DNA of 64,000 nt from Filosporella fistucella (taxonomy: Eukaryota; Ascomycota; Leotiomycetes; Helotiales): assembly GCA_030077755.1 (NCBI GenBank), contig JAQJZZ010000008.1:1364001-1428000 (forward strand). The letters are read 5' to 3'. Position numbers and translations under genes: made by a program. Shown here piece by piece: positions 1 through 13,284 of this stretch. The notes beneath the pieces are model-generated. The model had not been told where the DNA came from, searched no databases, and was given only the letters and a program-made list of their open reading frames with translations. Every line of letters starts with the position of its first letter. The stretch's first letter is position 1.

Positions 1-3000
1 CGGAGTCAGAAGAGCTGGATCTCGCCATAGCAGCGAAGTACAGGGACGGAAATTTGCACCCAGCCGCATCTTTGGCGTATTCGGATACTAAACTTGTGCA
101 ACAGGAGTATCTGCGGGCACTTACAAAAGGACTGCTACCACGATTGCTTCCAGAGCCCGTTCTGGCTAGTCGGGCTGTTGCGGTGTTGATTCAGGAATTG
201 GTCGCATGTGCTGTGCTTTCACCTGTGATGCAGATGTTGTCAGATCCAGATACCTGGAATCAAGTAATGGAGGCCTATGTGTGTCCACCAGTGTATTAAG
301 TCTATGTGAAAAGCTGACTATTTGAAGGGGCGGTCCATGCTACAAGACCGGTCAACAGTCAGGAAGCTTCGGGCTGCGCTTGATGAGCACGCATCTCCTG
401 CTCCCAGGTCGAAGCGTACAGCCTCTTTCCCACGATTATCACCTGGAGACCATGAGCGCAGATTTGAGAAATTCATACGTGCCATTCGTAAAGTGAACAA
501 CCTCTCGGATGCTCGCCGTTTTCGGAGTGAGGTCTCGAGCCAACTTAAGAAAGATGCTTTACGAGATGGTCAAGACCCTGTCTACCTCCGCCGACTTGAT
601 ATTGGAAAGAGGATATTGGACCAGAAAGTGAACCAGCTTGCTGCAGGAGGAGATCGACCACAAGCTATGCAGCGAAGTGCTACTCAAACCAATGGAACAC
701 ATGTGTCGAAATTGGAGACTGCGTCTCTCATCGACCTCCTACATGATCCTTCTGGGCTATCATATTTCATGGAATACATGGATAGACAGAAACTGATGCC
801 AATGGTGCAGTTTTGGATTGTTGTTGATGGCTTTCGAAATCCTCTGGAAGATGACTTTGCCGAAGACGATGAAATACCTACCACACTTGCACCTTGGACC
901 GATGCAGACCGCAATGACTTGGCACAGATTAATGAAGCCTATCTGTCTAAACCGGAGTTGAAAGTACCAGAGAGCTCAAGGCAACTCGTGAAAGACTTCC
1001 TCAATGCTGGACAAAACGCAACACCCCAGCAGTACTTTGTTGCTCGGAGAGCAATACTGACAGCTCAAACCTCGGCCTTAGAATTGATGCAGGAAAAGCA
1101 CCTTGCAAATTTCAGGAAGTCAGACCTTTTCTACAAATGTCTTACTTCACAGGAGGCAGCTAAAAGCATAGCTCCTCCAACATCTCCATTGGTTCCCTCC
1201 AGATTGGATGCAAGCCAGAAACCGGCCACACCCGTTCGGGCCTCCAGTGCTCAGGCCTTAAAACCTGCTCCTCTCTCAAGAGTCTCGGCCAAGCTAGTCC
1301 CACGACGAGGTGACCTTCGCCGTCAAGCTGCTTCGTCGGTTGATCTGGCGGCAGCAGGTAACGGGAATGGAAACATGGCGGGTGATCCAATGGTCTCCTC
1401 TCGGGGATCTCTAGATGAGAGTAACTCGCCCTTGTTTGACGATGAGGAGTTTGATAGTGAAGCAATGAACAATTCAGTACACAGTCTCGACCAGGAGCCA
1501 GAAAATCTTGTCCCAGACAAGAAAGTTGTCCAAGCTATGGAAGCCGCGTTGAACAACATCATGGAAGACAAGCCGGATGATGAGGATCTCCGAAAGTCTC
1601 TTTTTGGCGAAGAAGAGCCTCTGGATTCGCCCAATAGTCGCGTCTCGCGAGATAATCATTCAACACGAAGTTCTGTCGATCACAAGAGGGGCGACCTCTT
1701 TGGAGAGAAAACTGAAAGGGCAGAGAGGCCAAATCTAGCATCGTTGGGCCTCGTGAACACTTCTTCGCGAATCGGCGTATTCACTGATGACGACTTATTC
1801 CCTGATGAAGAGAAGTTTATTTCTGATGAGCATGATGATCCCGAAGAAGACAATAATAGAGAAGATGACGAGGTTCATGAAGCTGCCCCTGGAGACTTGG
1901 GTTTGGCGGAAGCTATTACTGCGCTTACTACCGATATAGACCGACTCGTGGCCCAAGATGCCGTCGTGGACTCGTTGACTCGGAAGGCGGAGCTCACAAA
2001 TAATAATGCTGAGCTCCGGATACTCAGGAAATCTAAAGCAAGTTTGCAACGGGAAATTCGAAGGAAGGAGCTTCAACGACAGCAATATGTGATACAAGAG
2101 AGTGATAACAGTCTTTACGGCCGGTCAACTATCAAAATCAAGTCAATCATGGTTGGGAAGGAAGATGATGGAAGAGAGTATGCGGTATATGTCGTTGAAG
2201 TGCAGCGCAAAGCAGGTGAACAAATGCCGGCTGCTACCTGGACCATCACTCGGCGCTACAGCGAATTCCATGAACTTCATCAGCGACTCAGGATGAAATA
2301 CCCCTCTGTTCGAAACTTAGACTTCCCTAGACGGAGGATGGTGATGAAACTCCAAAGTGACTTCCTTCACAAAAGACGACTAGCTCTCGAGAAGTACCTC
2401 AGAGAGATACTATTACTACCCGATGTATGTCGGAGTAGGGACCTCCGTGCCTTCCTGTCGCAAAGCGCAATTGCCCCCGGAGTCGAGGGGCCTTACGACA
2501 ATGAAGATAAGAAAGACATTATGACTCGCTTTTATAATTCAGTTACAGATGGCATGGAAGACATTCTGGGGAATATTCCGGTTCTCGACCAGCTCTCGGT
2601 CGCTGGGCAAAACCTTTTATCTGCTGCTACTAGTCAACTTATTACGATGCCACAAGCTATTAGCGAAGATCCCTTGACAGTCGCAGAAGCCGAAGCCGAA
2701 CTCAATGCATTCGAGGATCGCGAATTGGAACCATTTGTGAAACCAATATGTGATATCTTCCTTGAGGTATTCGAGTTGAATCGGGGTAACAACTGGCTTC
2801 GCGGACGCGCGGTGGTTGTGGTATTGCACCAGCTCCTTGGCGGAACTATCGAGCGTAAAGTTCGAGATAACGTGAAAGGCCTTGTTTCAGAAGAAGCTAT
2901 CATCAAGTATATCAGTCTACTTAGGGATTCAATGTGGCCTGATGGACAGCAGAAAAAGGATGGCAAGCCTCGGAGTCCAAATGAGAAGCTGAAGAGCCGA

Positions 3001-3234
3001 AAGGAGGCAAGCCTTATGCTCGCAACGCTTGTTCCGGATTTAGCCGCAAGCGTGGTAGGGAGAGTGAATGCTCAGGCTGCTAGTCGTAGGATATTTGCTA
3101 CCTTTAATAATCCACGATTGAAGTGAGTCAAATTTCTATGTGGATTGCTTGTTGCTAATACTTTTAGTGCACATCTCGCGTTCACATTGTTAGATGAGAT
3201 TATCGATGTATTATTTGGGGATCTCCGGACATAG
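1..3234 (+). CDS. MDM1: Mdm1/SNX13-type PXA-RGS-PX-nexin C protein (5' truncated)
   Basis: Family role: sorting-nexin-like tethers anchored in the ER that contact vacuole/endosome membranes through a PX domain. The frame is open from base 3, so the N-terminal membrane part lies off the left edge. Visible order: end of a PXA domain (to about 278), an RGS-like domain (about 715-1140), a long acidic low-complexity linker, a PX domain (about 2130-2460, with the RRYSEF phosphoinositide motif) and a C-terminal nexin domain (about 2700-3080). Introns are 279-327 and 3123-3167; splicing the second replaces an early stop and gives a C-terminus ending at 3234. 1046 codons including the stop are present. 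The domain order is diagnostic; the yeast name is by family. The next gene, VPS25, also serves the endosomal pathway, but this is probably coincidence. Confidence 0.9.
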
Positions 3235-3651
3235 AGCATTTGAGTTTAGCACGGCGTTTGGCATAAGCAAGAGCCTAATTGGCAAGCATTTGTGGGGTGT
3301 TAGGGTCGTTCGTGACAGTTGGGGATCACAATAATACATTATTTTCTAGAGCTATTGCACTTCGGTGGTGTTTCTCCAACAACGCATTTCAAATGACAAT
3401 TGAGGCGAGGATCGTCCTCAGATTTCGGTCTTTAGCCTCAGATTCAACGCCCGAAGGTCACCGACTCGCTCAAATACGCTTTCTATATCAGTTTCGTCCT
3501 GAAATCGTGACAGCGGCATGAACGGTCGAATGCCTAGCCACCTCAGCCTTTCGCCTCGCACAGACCATGCAAGGCTGAGGGTAAGGTACAGTGAACTCGA
3601 CCTCAAGCTTATCAACCCCTCCTCCCATCAACGCAAAATTAAAGCATCAAA
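3235..3651. other. Intergenic, MDM1-VPS25
   Basis: About 420 bases between two same-strand genes. It should hold the MDM1 3' UTR and the VPS25 promoter. No other structure seen. Confidence 0.5.
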
Positions 3652-4389
3652 ATGTCAACGAATTATCCGCCATCCATAACGCCATCGGGCACTACTCTCG
3701 TACCTTCAACAAGCCTAGTAACATCCACCCAGAGCGATCCCAAAGCATTCACATTTCCCCGTGAATACCATTTCCCACCCTTCTTCACCCGCCAGACAAA
3801 TCTGACCACTTACCACGCCCAACTCACAAAGTGGTCGTCCTTGATACTATCATATTGCCGGCATAGGAAAATATTCAAGGTTTCGCTCTCAGATGCGTTG
3901 GATGGAGAGTTGTTTTGGAATAGGAGGATTGGGAGGAGGTTGAGTAGAGAAGATGCCCGTGAGGTCGTGGAGTTCATGAGGAAGGAGGGGAGAGCAGAAT
4001 GGATAGGTGGTGGGAAAGGGATGGGGATGGAGGGAAATGTATTTTGGGTCTGGTGGAGAACTGTGGATGAGTGGGCTGGAAGGATAGCAGATTGGGTAAG
4101 CAGAGCCTTGATGTAATCGAGGAACTATTGGAAGCTAATAAATGTCCAACAGGTCGACGAGACGGCTCAGAAGAATACGGTGCTGACTTTGTATGAGTTG
4201 ACAGAAAGTGAGGCAACGTTGTCGCAGGGTAAGTTTTTAGTGAGCAAGAACTTGTGCCCAGCTGACCATAATATAGATTTCCATGGGATGGATCCGGAGG
4301 TATTACAGAAAGCTTTGGCGGTATTGGTAAAGAGGGGTAAGGCACAGGTGTTCGGACAGGAAGATCAACAGGGTGTCAAGTTCTTCTGA
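3652..4389 (+). CDS. VPS25: ESCRT-II subunit VPS25
   Basis: ESCRT-II subunit that recruits ESCRT-III (Vps20) during sorting of ubiquitinated cargo into multivesicular bodies. Three exons: 3652-4095, 4153-4228, 4277-4389, giving 210 aa. The body has the family landmarks: an N-terminal aromatic/proline patch (REYHFPPFFTRQ) that in other members contacts Vps22/Vps36, the motif LFWNRRIGRRL, then tandem winged helices, ending in a GVKFF-type C-terminus. The N-terminus carries about 30 extra Ser/Thr/Pro-rich residues. The first ATG of the open frame is used. The gene converges on the BRCT gene, with stops 190 bases apart. Confidence 0.95.
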
Positions 4390-4580
4390 CGCAGGTGGCA
4401 ACTGTTTTTTTTTGTACAGCTGCTTGCATTGGGATGGAGTTCAACCGAGGCATTTCTTATTTTCATTTCATTGAGTGTACATCTAACGCCATTTCTGATG
4501 ATGCTTCATGTCTGGTATCAATTCCCGACGAGCACCGCCCATTTCCGGAGCCCCAACCTAAATCAATAAAAGACACCCCA

Positions 4581-7261
4581 TTACTCGTTCTTATCGGCAA
4601 GATACCTGCGATTCCATTTGTTCTGTTGTGTCATCGCCACGTCCAGAATCCACTCTGTTTCCACGATCCTTGGGGCCATGTTTCCATCCTTAGCCATATC
4701 CGAAAACTTCTTCCAGAGCTCTCTCTCTGTATTCCGATGCCCGGTGATCAAGTAAACAGGTTCAGGTGGGCCATCGTCCTCCTCGGGGCTTGTCTTCTTG
4801 ATTACTGGACGGCCACGATAAACTGCACAGGTTCCTCCATTGGCTTCGATGATAGATTGATATGTTGCAGGACCGTTGGGCACATCGGGGGTGCAATAGA
4901 TGGGTACCCGTCTCAACAGACTTTTTTTGTTGTCTTTGGCCCGTCGAACAGCGTCTTTCAACTTCAAGCCGAACTTCTTTTCGTTTTCACTGTCTTGCAA
5001 GATGTAGTCTTTGAAGGACGGGGCGGTCTTCTTCTCGATGCAAGCCTCGATGAAATCGGTTGACAGAATAGTAGGACCACTAGCCAGAGCACAAAGGAAT
5101 TTCTGTGTTCTAACCATTGCAGGAGCAGCTAGGTGAGTACAGCTATGGGCGTCTGGGACAATCAAAATGCCCATTTCCCTCAGCTTTTTCTAATGTGCTA
5201 TCAGCGTGGAATTTTGGTATTCGTCATAATAAAGTTTCTTACCTTGTCTGCCTCTTCTTTCGCACCATTGTGTAGCCAACCTTTGTAACCTGTAATCAGA
5301 AGTCTCATTGTGACTGGGGGAAGTCCGCTCTTGTGCCTCTTCGGATTCGGTGTCTCTTCTTCCGAAAATTCTTCCTCTTCATTGTGTTTTGCAGGACTTG
5401 AGCTACGTTCCAAAGCTTTTTCGCGGTCAAGCTTGTTCGCAGCTCTTTCACCTCCCCAAACACTTCCCTTTCGCTTGCTCTCCTTCTGATAAAGTGCGAT
5501 GTCAGTCGCCATTCCATGGATCCTGTCGGCGGCTTTATCCTTCGCACTTCGACTGTTGGTAGATGAGGGCGTATCGTTTTCTTTTCCACCACTGATGCGT
5601 CGACTTACAGATGGAGTTGTGACTCTGCCAAGGGAAGCCCTCGATCTTGCTGGTTTGGGGGCTGGTGTCTTTGCGGGCTCAACATTGACCACATCATCTG
5701 TTCCACCCATCGTGGTGTCTTCTTTTCTAGAGCTTGATGTATTGCGATCCTTTTCACGCATAACTTTCCGTCTCAACGGCATGGGGTCATTGGGACTGGT
5801 TTCAGGATCTTCAGGGAAATATTTGTCCTCCAGAGTGTCCTGACTGAATTGGGTCTGGCCAATGATTTCACCAAGGTTCGTACGTGGTGGGAAGTGAGAG
5901 TAGCGCGGGTCGGTCAGTGGTTGTATTTCACATCGGGCATAGCTCTCCTCGATCCAAAGATGGTTGACCATTTCCACGTTCCAATCGCGAGCAGCGTCAC
6001 ATTTCTCACTAGAATTTCTAGCGGTGATTAAGTGAGTATTATCCTGCTTCATGCTTTTGGTAAACTCGGCTCCGGCAGCAACGACTAGGTTTTCAAGATA
6101 AGTACGCGCCTCTCCTCCATAATTAGATAGCGTTATTTTGAGGTCCTTGAAACCCTTAAGCGGTTCACGAGGGAGGGGATAATGAAGCAATCGTCGTAGG
6201 GGAGAAGTCCACCGGTCGTGGATCATCAGGTAGTAAAGCCAAGATAGGTTTCCCACATCTATGCCGGCACGAGAAGCGAGAATGTAATCTCTGCCCTCTC
6301 TCCAATGGCAAACATACATATCGGCTTTGTGGACTGAGTTCGTGATGTGGCCGCCGCCACGTTCAATGAGATCCTCAAAGCTCTTGCGTAAGCGCCCACT
6401 GATTCCAGTATCCTCGGAGATCATGACATGTTTGTTGTTGAACACTTGGAGTCGGCGTACGGGTAAATTTTTCGGATCTGAGAGCCGATCCGGAGTCGGG
6501 GTAGATGCCCCTTGGATAGTATCCAGGTTGGGAGGTGGAAGATCATCCTCTGGATTCTTTCGAAAAATCTCTGGATCGGGAAGCAGATATGGTCGTTCGT
6601 CGATGCGTTTCCCGAGCTTTAGGCAATCGTCGAACCTATTTAGATATCAGTAAAGTGGAGGTATGCTATACGTGGATCACATACCAGTGAGGAAGAACGA
6701 TTTTGCAATTAAGTTTCCTTCCCAAAGCTTGCTCACACTTGGGATGGCCAAGAGTCAACGCGCATATATGAGTTACCGCCTTGGTGAGTGGATTCGATTC
6801 CATACCACCCATGGCGAGTACAGCCCCAATAATCGCATCTTTGTCGCCTGGAGGAATATCTGCGCACGTAATAGTAACATCGGAGAAAATTAGATCTGGG
6901 TCTGGTGTATATGGGCGGAACGGTGCCTCTTTTCCCTTGAGTAACGAATGGTTTATCCAGGTCGGCGTAACCACTGGGATCATATGAAGTCGCGCGTCAG
7001 AATATTCAGGAAAGTCGCTCGTCGCAGAGATTATGTGTGTCACGATCTCAAGATCAATGGGCTCGCCGAATGTGACGACCTTGCCTTTGCGATCCTCCAA
7101 AGTCTGCTGCAGCTGTAGGACTCTGTCAGAATGTTCTGCAAGAAGACAAGTCCAGGCACCAGAATACTCACTTCAACGGCCAGCGACTCTGGTATCTCGC
7201 TATTGGGGACAATGGCAAAAACACAGTTTTCGAAAAGCGAGCTCGAATTTCCTGCAGCCAT
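4581..7261 (-). CDS. brc1: Multi-BRCT DNA-damage scaffold, Brc1/Rtt107 type
   Basis: Scaffold that binds gamma-H2A and replication-repair factors at stalled forks. Exons on the minus strand: 7261-7172, 7112-6685, 6635-5243, 5189-4581, giving 839 aa. N-terminal BRCT units occupy about the first 400 residues (tryptophans in THICALTLGHPKCE...PHW and in NVEMVNHLWIEESYA). A basic, Ser-rich disordered linker follows, then a C-terminal BRCT pair including the motif LLITGYKGW and ending near VETEWILDVAMTQ. The linker contains a KRHKSG-like basic cluster that could be a nuclear localisation signal. The introns are short and restore a single frame. It shares a divergent promoter with the hydrolase at 7955. 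Rtt107 versus Brc1 naming is by architecture only. Confidence 0.88.
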
Positions 7262-7954
7262 TGTGATAGACCTATGGGTGTATGTTCATGAGGAAGAAAT
7301 GTGCGAGGTGGGCTGTTGCATTCGCAAGCCGAAGTTAGGAAATTCGATATTTGTGATTGCCTCACAGCGCGGCAGCCACAGCAGCAGGGACGCGACAGAA
7401 ACACGCTAAGGAACTCCCACCAAAGACTTAAAGTGGCCGCGCAGGCACGTGATATAAACATCCTTCCGGACCTCCAGGACTCTCGTTGGTTCCGATTTGA
7501 GAGGAGTGATATCTCTGCATAATCGATACGTACCTAGGTAGTGAAAGCTAAGAGAGCTCGTCGATGCAAAGATGCTGGTCTGGCTATTTGATAATTACCT
7601 CTCACGAAGTGGCTATACATCCAGCGAAATCCATTGCCATCTCCATTGCACTGTACCCACTACACTGCTTGTCCCACATTCCCATTCCCCAAACATCCTC
7701 CCTGTCGACGGCTCGCTGCCTCGGCATCCTTTGAATAGCCGCGAAGCTTTATGGGTCACTTAATTCAATTGATATATATTGCCCAAAACCCAAATTCCTC
7801 TTCCTATTTGGAAATTGATAGATTTTACATTTCCAGACCAAGTTCTTTCTTTCACAACTTGTCGCTCAATCTTCTGGAGACAACATCTAGGCTCTTCCTC
7901 AAGCAGAACCACCAGCTTCTAGGTTCCCTGTCAGATACCATTTCCTATTCAGCA
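7262..7954. promoter_or_regulatory. Divergent promoter region, brc1/hydrolase
   Basis: About 690 bases between two divergently transcribed genes. The part just before 7955 is pyrimidine-rich (for example around 7800-7900), as is common upstream of fungal starts. No recognised binding site is claimed. Confidence 0.5.
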
Positions 7955-9304
7955 ATGTCGTCTCCTGTTTTTGAGATAAAGGAGCATGTCTTAGAGTGCC
8001 AGCACATTAGGGAGTATGCACGTGCAACTGCAAATTCCCAAGAGGAAGTCTTACATCTAGCCATCAAACAATATACACCATTAGACAATCTGAATCCACA
8101 AGAGGGTGATATTACCATTATCGGGGCTCATGCGAATGGCTTCCCAAAAGTCAGTCTATACGCGTTCAGTTGAACTAAGCTAATACTCGGTAGGAATTAT
8201 ATGAACCGCTATGGGAGGATTTACACGCAAGATCGAAAGCCAATGGTTTCAGAATTCGAGGTATATGGATTACTGATGTGGCAAATCAGGGAGCAAGTGG
8301 TGTGCTGAACGAGGGTCTGCTGGGAAACGACCGTATTTCCCCAAATCTTCTATCGAAGTGATACCTCTGATGCCAGTGCAGCTTCTTGGAGTGACTATCC
8401 TCGGGATCTCTTGCATATGATCAACCATTTCCGCTCTCAAATGCCAATGCCTTTGGTTGGAATTGGACACTCCTTTGGCGCCAATATATTGTGCAACCTC
8501 GCTCTAATTCATCCGCGACTTCTTTCCACTGTCGTGCTCCTAGATCCGGTCATTCAACAGCATGCGTCTGCACCTGTAGGACCAAGCCCCGCTCAAGCAT
8601 CAACATTTCGCCGAGATCTTTGGCCATCTCGCAAAGAAGCGGAAGCGGCATTCCGCAAGCAAAAGTTCTATCAATCTTGGGACCCCAGAGTTTTAGAGCT
8701 CTGGTGTAAGTACGGTGTGAGAGAAACCCCTACAGCATTGTATCCTGATGAAGAAGGGGCTGTAACATTAACGACGACGAAGCATCAGGAATGCTTCACT
8801 TTCTTAAGGCCAAGCTGGGAAGCAATGACTGAAGATGGTTCAACAGTTGTCCACCGGGAGCTTGTCCCTGACATGGCTCCAAACAGCTTAAATATGTTTC
8901 CGTTCTATCGATCAGAGCCACCAAACACCTTCGCGAGGCTTGCTGAGCTGAGACCTAGCGCATTTTATATTTTCGGAGGCGACAGCCCAATGTCTTCACC
9001 TGACGCGCGCCATGCCAAACTGGAGACTACAGGTGCGGGCCATGGAGGTAGTGGCGGTGCAAAGGAAGGGAGAGTCAAGAGCATCGTTCTTGATGGAACT
9101 GGTCATTTGGTGGCTATGGAGGAGAGTGAGAAGTGCGCTGACGCTGCTGCTGGTTGGTTAGGAGGGGAGGTAACGCGATTTGCGGCCGAAAGAAGGAAGT
9201 ATTTAGAATGGACAAAGAAGAGCCTCGCTGAGAAGACGACTTTGTCAGAGGAATGGCAAAAACGAATCGGAGGTCCATTGAAATCGCAGAAGAGCAAGAT
9301 ATAA
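7955..9304 (+). CDS. Alpha/beta hydrolase, Lpx1-like, possibly peroxisomal
   Basis: Predicted serine hydrolase of the family that includes peroxisomal lipase Lpx1 and fungal proteins often labelled 'toxin biosynthesis protein'. Exons 7955-8149, 8194-8332, 8382-9304; 418 aa. The nucleophile elbow is GHSFGAN (G-x-S-x-G), and the acid/His region is near VLDGTGHLVAMEE, with His in GTGHLV as the likely catalytic base. Splicing the intron at 8333-8381 creates the family motif GNDPSW; without it the frame breaks, which supports the model. The last three residues are SKI, a non-canonical PTS1-like tail. The start was chosen at the first Met of the conserved part; the open frame runs further upstream. 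The substrate is unknown. Confidence 0.85.
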
Positions 9305-9410
9305 AATAGTTGCCTCGCTGGCATAAAGTGCTATCAAGAAGATTCTATTGAGATGTATCTGTACATATCGTACTGTTACAGCTTTTCGTGGTCTCATATT
9401 CTCTAAATGC

Positions 9411-12400
9411 TCAAATATCGTCCTCTGGTGGAACCCAAACCAGTATTCCCTCCTTCTCAACCTTCATCCCTTCAGTTGGAGAGATTTTCAACACTTTCTG
9501 AAAATACCTGTCCCGGATCACACAATGAATAGGTCCTATCCAGTCACCCTTCAAACTTGGCAAGAGGCGAAACTTAACCGTCCTTCGCGAGAGAGGAACG
9601 AGTTGCAAAGTCGACTGTTTCGTCCCGGAAAATGCAAACTTCTCACTTGGCTCCATGGTCAGACCGAAAGTCAGAAAATGATTTGAGGGATTCTCAATCG
9701 TAACATCGAAATGAATCATCGAAGAAATCTTTGAGGAGTATGATACGGCGGCCAGAACGCGAGGCTCGCTGCTAGAGATGAGCAACCGTGGAACCGCAAG
9801 AACAGTAGTGTTAAGAGGGGCGTCTGCTCCGAGGGCTCTATCACGTCGCCACTTTATTGCAAGAGCCACATCAAGAGTCGCTGTGCCGCGGTCATCAAGA
9901 GATAGCTTCTGAGTGAATGTGTCGAATAATGCTTCTTCGATACTGTTTGGGACAACTCGAAACCCCTCTGGGATAGGAGTCAACTTTTTGGTATAGCATT
10001 GGATGCCACCGTTCATTGCCAGCAGATTAACGTCCACGTCTTCAACAATCAAGTCATCTGTCGCGAAGGAGGCAAAACGTGCAGTCAAGCACCATTTTTG
10101 AGACAGACCCCGAGCTTGAATTTGACCTGATTCTACATTCTCGTCCCCTTCGTCGTGATTGAAGAGGCTTGGCCATGAGTCATGATGTATTCGGGGAGAA
10201 AAGTCATAATTCGCTTCGAACGGATTTATCACTTCCAGCTGCATGGATAAAGAACGATACACGGCTGTTTCCATATCAGATACCAAATGGTAAGCCGCTT
10301 TGATGGAGAGGCCATAGATTGCTGGAGAATCAAGTGGAGGGATGAGTATCTCAACGACACTCAGTGCAGCACTCGGTATTCTGCCGATGGGAAGACCAGC
10401 AAGCTCCGAATTCTCATTACGTTGGCTGATGCTCTTAGATTCAGCGCCGTCAATTTGCATGGTTATAGCAGGTGCGTTTTCGCCCAAGAGTTCCGAATCG
10501 AGATTTACAATGGAATCAACGTCTTCCCCGTTGAGAACCTCGAGTCGCAGAGTTATCTGCTCGTTGGTATAATATTGTTGATGAGGATCGACTATCCGCA
10601 GCTCTATTTTGGGCGGCTTGGGCAGGACCGTGATTTCAAAGGCACTCTCCCGTACAAGTCGTTTTTTAACATATCCGTCGCCCCACCAGATGTCAGGAAC
10701 GACTGTTTGACCAAAAGTGTGAACGTACTCCAGGTCGAAAGACCTCGTGGCCATGCTGAATGTGGCAGAGGTAGCTTTTGCGTCGCCAGCCTCTCTGAAA
10801 ATGCTGCTGAACTCAAAAACTCTCACTTGGCCAGGTCTGAATGTCAAATCGGCTTCACCAGACAATATTGGCTGGTCGTCTTGAATGGTCTCGGTCAGGA
10901 CAATCGTACTGAAAGATATGGCTGCAGAATTGCCAAGACGGGCATCCGTGTTTGCAAGATGCTTGATCTGTATCGGCTTCAAGCTCCCAACGGAGCTCAC
11001 TCTCACATCAGTCATGGTGATGGGTACTGCAGAAGCAATCGCACTTGATGTGATCGTTAGCTGTGATAAACATGGCTCTCCAACTTTGGTTTCTGGATAC
11101 TCGAAAGCGTAGGTCGCCGAAAGGAACGAATGGATATCTTTTTCATGCAGTACCACAGCAGGTTTGATGCCACTAGGCTCTAACCCTTGCAAAGATTTTG
11201 AGAGATCATAGTGCCAATTGGGGTGATGCATAAAGTCTTTTGCCATTAGCGTCAGTAGTAAGTTGGTTTTTCAAAAGTTGGAACATACCTTTATGCATCA
11301 ACTCCCAATCGACGGCCATGATAGCCCCTCCATCCCCGGATTGCACAGCAGCTTTGCGCAACGCCCATCCAACCTCTTCAACTGCATCCCACCAGCCCTC
11401 TTTTCTATAAGACATCTTCTGCCACAGAATTCGAAGAACCTTGATTGCGAATTCAAAGTTTCCTGTTTTAAGAAGTTCATTTCCCAACTGCAACTGGAGT
11501 TCTTGCACCAATCGAAGCTGCCTCCTGTTTTCAAATTCAGATATCGTCTTCGCTAACATCTCAGTAATCAGAGCGGAGTGATCCACGCCTCGGTGACCCG
11601 GAAGTGGGTATTCTTCATGTGGTTCCGGGCATAAATACGTATCGTATGTATAGGCTTTACTTGCAATCTGCGATGCGGGTGAAGATCCGGGAGGCGACCT
11701 GTCCTCTTCTGGAATGGAAAACGCAAGGGTGCGACGTGCTGTGATATGCTTCAGAGCAGAGCGAAACCAGTACCCTGGATGGTGGAGATACTCCCATGGT
11801 TGTATTCTCTCGCCAAGTGTAATGGTCTTTTCAACGGGTAAGAAGGTGGTAGGACCACCGCTTATGAAATCTGGTATTGAGACTTTCTGGATCATATCTG
11901 CCATCACTGTGGCCCATCTGGCTATGAGGAATATCAGAACATGTGTGTCTTACGTCGGCATCTACAGATCAAAGAGAGCGGGAATGGCAGGACATTCAGG
12001 GTCCCCCAGCTCTCACTATATAAAGAAAATCGATAGGAGGGTTAAACATACCTTCCCAAGCTGACCAGCCGTACGTTGCCGACCCTTTTCCTCGCCGGTC
12101 AACAAAATCGCGTATTCTGTCTCTGTGTAATTGCCAGCGACGGACGGCTGCAGTTCCATTTCCATTCCAGATGAGGCAGCGTAAAATTCGAATCGCAAAA
12201 ACATCAGCAAGAAGTCGTGCTTCGTTCCATCTTGGACTCCAGCTGGCAATAGCTTCCAGCACATCCGGGCCAAGGAGACCTTCGTATCCACTTTCGAAGG
12301 ATCGAATGGCAGCATCCATTTCTTGCCTAAATTCGGCGAACACTCCCAACTTGAAGTCATATCGAACATTCCAACCTTGGCTTGATAACGTTTGAGAAGT

Positions 12401-13284
12401 ACCTGAAGTTGGTGGTGCTGTGGGTGGAGGAATAACACCTCTGTTCCGTTTCCTTCGCGAATGCTTGCTTAAATCTCGATAGTATTCGATGCAAACAGGG
12501 TATATTGTTGTGAGTATGGTTTCGACAAAGGCCTGAAGCTCTACAGGTGAGCTTTGCGGGGGGAGAAAAAATAGAGATGTCTTAGAATCAAGGCCTGTAG
12601 CTTTACGGATATTCGCGAGACGCTCTTCAACATCTGGGGACTGCACGATCGACTTCTCGCTCAGCAGCGCAACAACATGACGCGTCTTATAACCAGATTG
12701 GTTCAGTGTATTCTTAGTACTGTTGATATCTGACTTTAATTGGTTGTCCTCTTTCGTTGATATTGTTGGATCAGATGTGAATGTGTAGAACGAAATGAAG
12801 GCGCATGGCACAAGATCTTGGTGTTTCTCAATCCACTCTGAGCAAAGTAAACCGTCTGGATAGAGTTTAGAGCCAGGGCTTAAGGGAGAGAGTGCTGAAT
12901 GTATGACAGGCTTTGTAGTCGGGCTTGTTGGCTGAATAGAGGGGGGAAGCTGAGCGTCGCGAGCTGGCAAAGTGTACTCCTATCGAGGTTCAGTAACTAA
13001 CCCTCAATTGCGTAGATTTGCTATACTCTTGCCACTGGCTTTACTCTGAACTTGTTCCGCCCACTGTATTCCCGAGAATTCCAGGCCAGATTGGAGCCAT
13101 CGCTATCCTTGAAGTGTCGTAGCAAAGTTGCGGCATCTTCAGACTCAACTGGACGGATCTCCGAAGCTATCTGAAGACCACCCGCACTTTCCAGCTTTGC
13201 ATTATTTTGGGTCGAAGTATCGAGACCTGAGACAATGAGAAGAGGTATATTATGAGCCACATAGGCAGCCGCATACCCATCCAT
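9411..13284 (-). CDS. TRAPPC11: TRAPP subunit TRAPPC11 (foie gras / gryzun)
   Basis: Large subunit of the TRAPP tethering complex in ER-Golgi/Golgi traffic. Exons on the minus strand: 13284-13027, 12979-12052, 11921-11289, 11236-9411, giving 1214 aa. The N-terminal third carries the foie-gras landmarks (SEWIEKHQDLVPCAFISFYT, RHVVALLSE, YYRDLSKHSRRKRNR) followed by helical repeats (WWDAVEEVGWALRK). The C-terminal half is beta-rich, with repeated Ig/ASPM-like strands and the gryzun-type ending (CVIRDRYFQKVLKISP...ILVWVPPEDD). The introns are 48, 130 and 52 nt and each restores the conserved frame. The gene converges with the hydrolase (106 bases between stops) and diverges from RXT2. Confidence 0.92.

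Noticed and set aside
4395..5063. 222-codon plus-strand ORF opposite the BRCT gene
   Set aside because: Shadow of the BRCT C-terminal exon; composition not protein-like.
8333..8381. Frameshift in the alpha/beta hydrolase
   Set aside because: A normal 49-nt intron with a GTGCAG acceptor restores the family motif GNDPSW.
10287..11048. 253-codon plus-strand ORF opposite TRAPPC11
   Set aside because: It lies fully inside the conserved TRAPPC11 coding exon on the other strand and has no recognisable domain.
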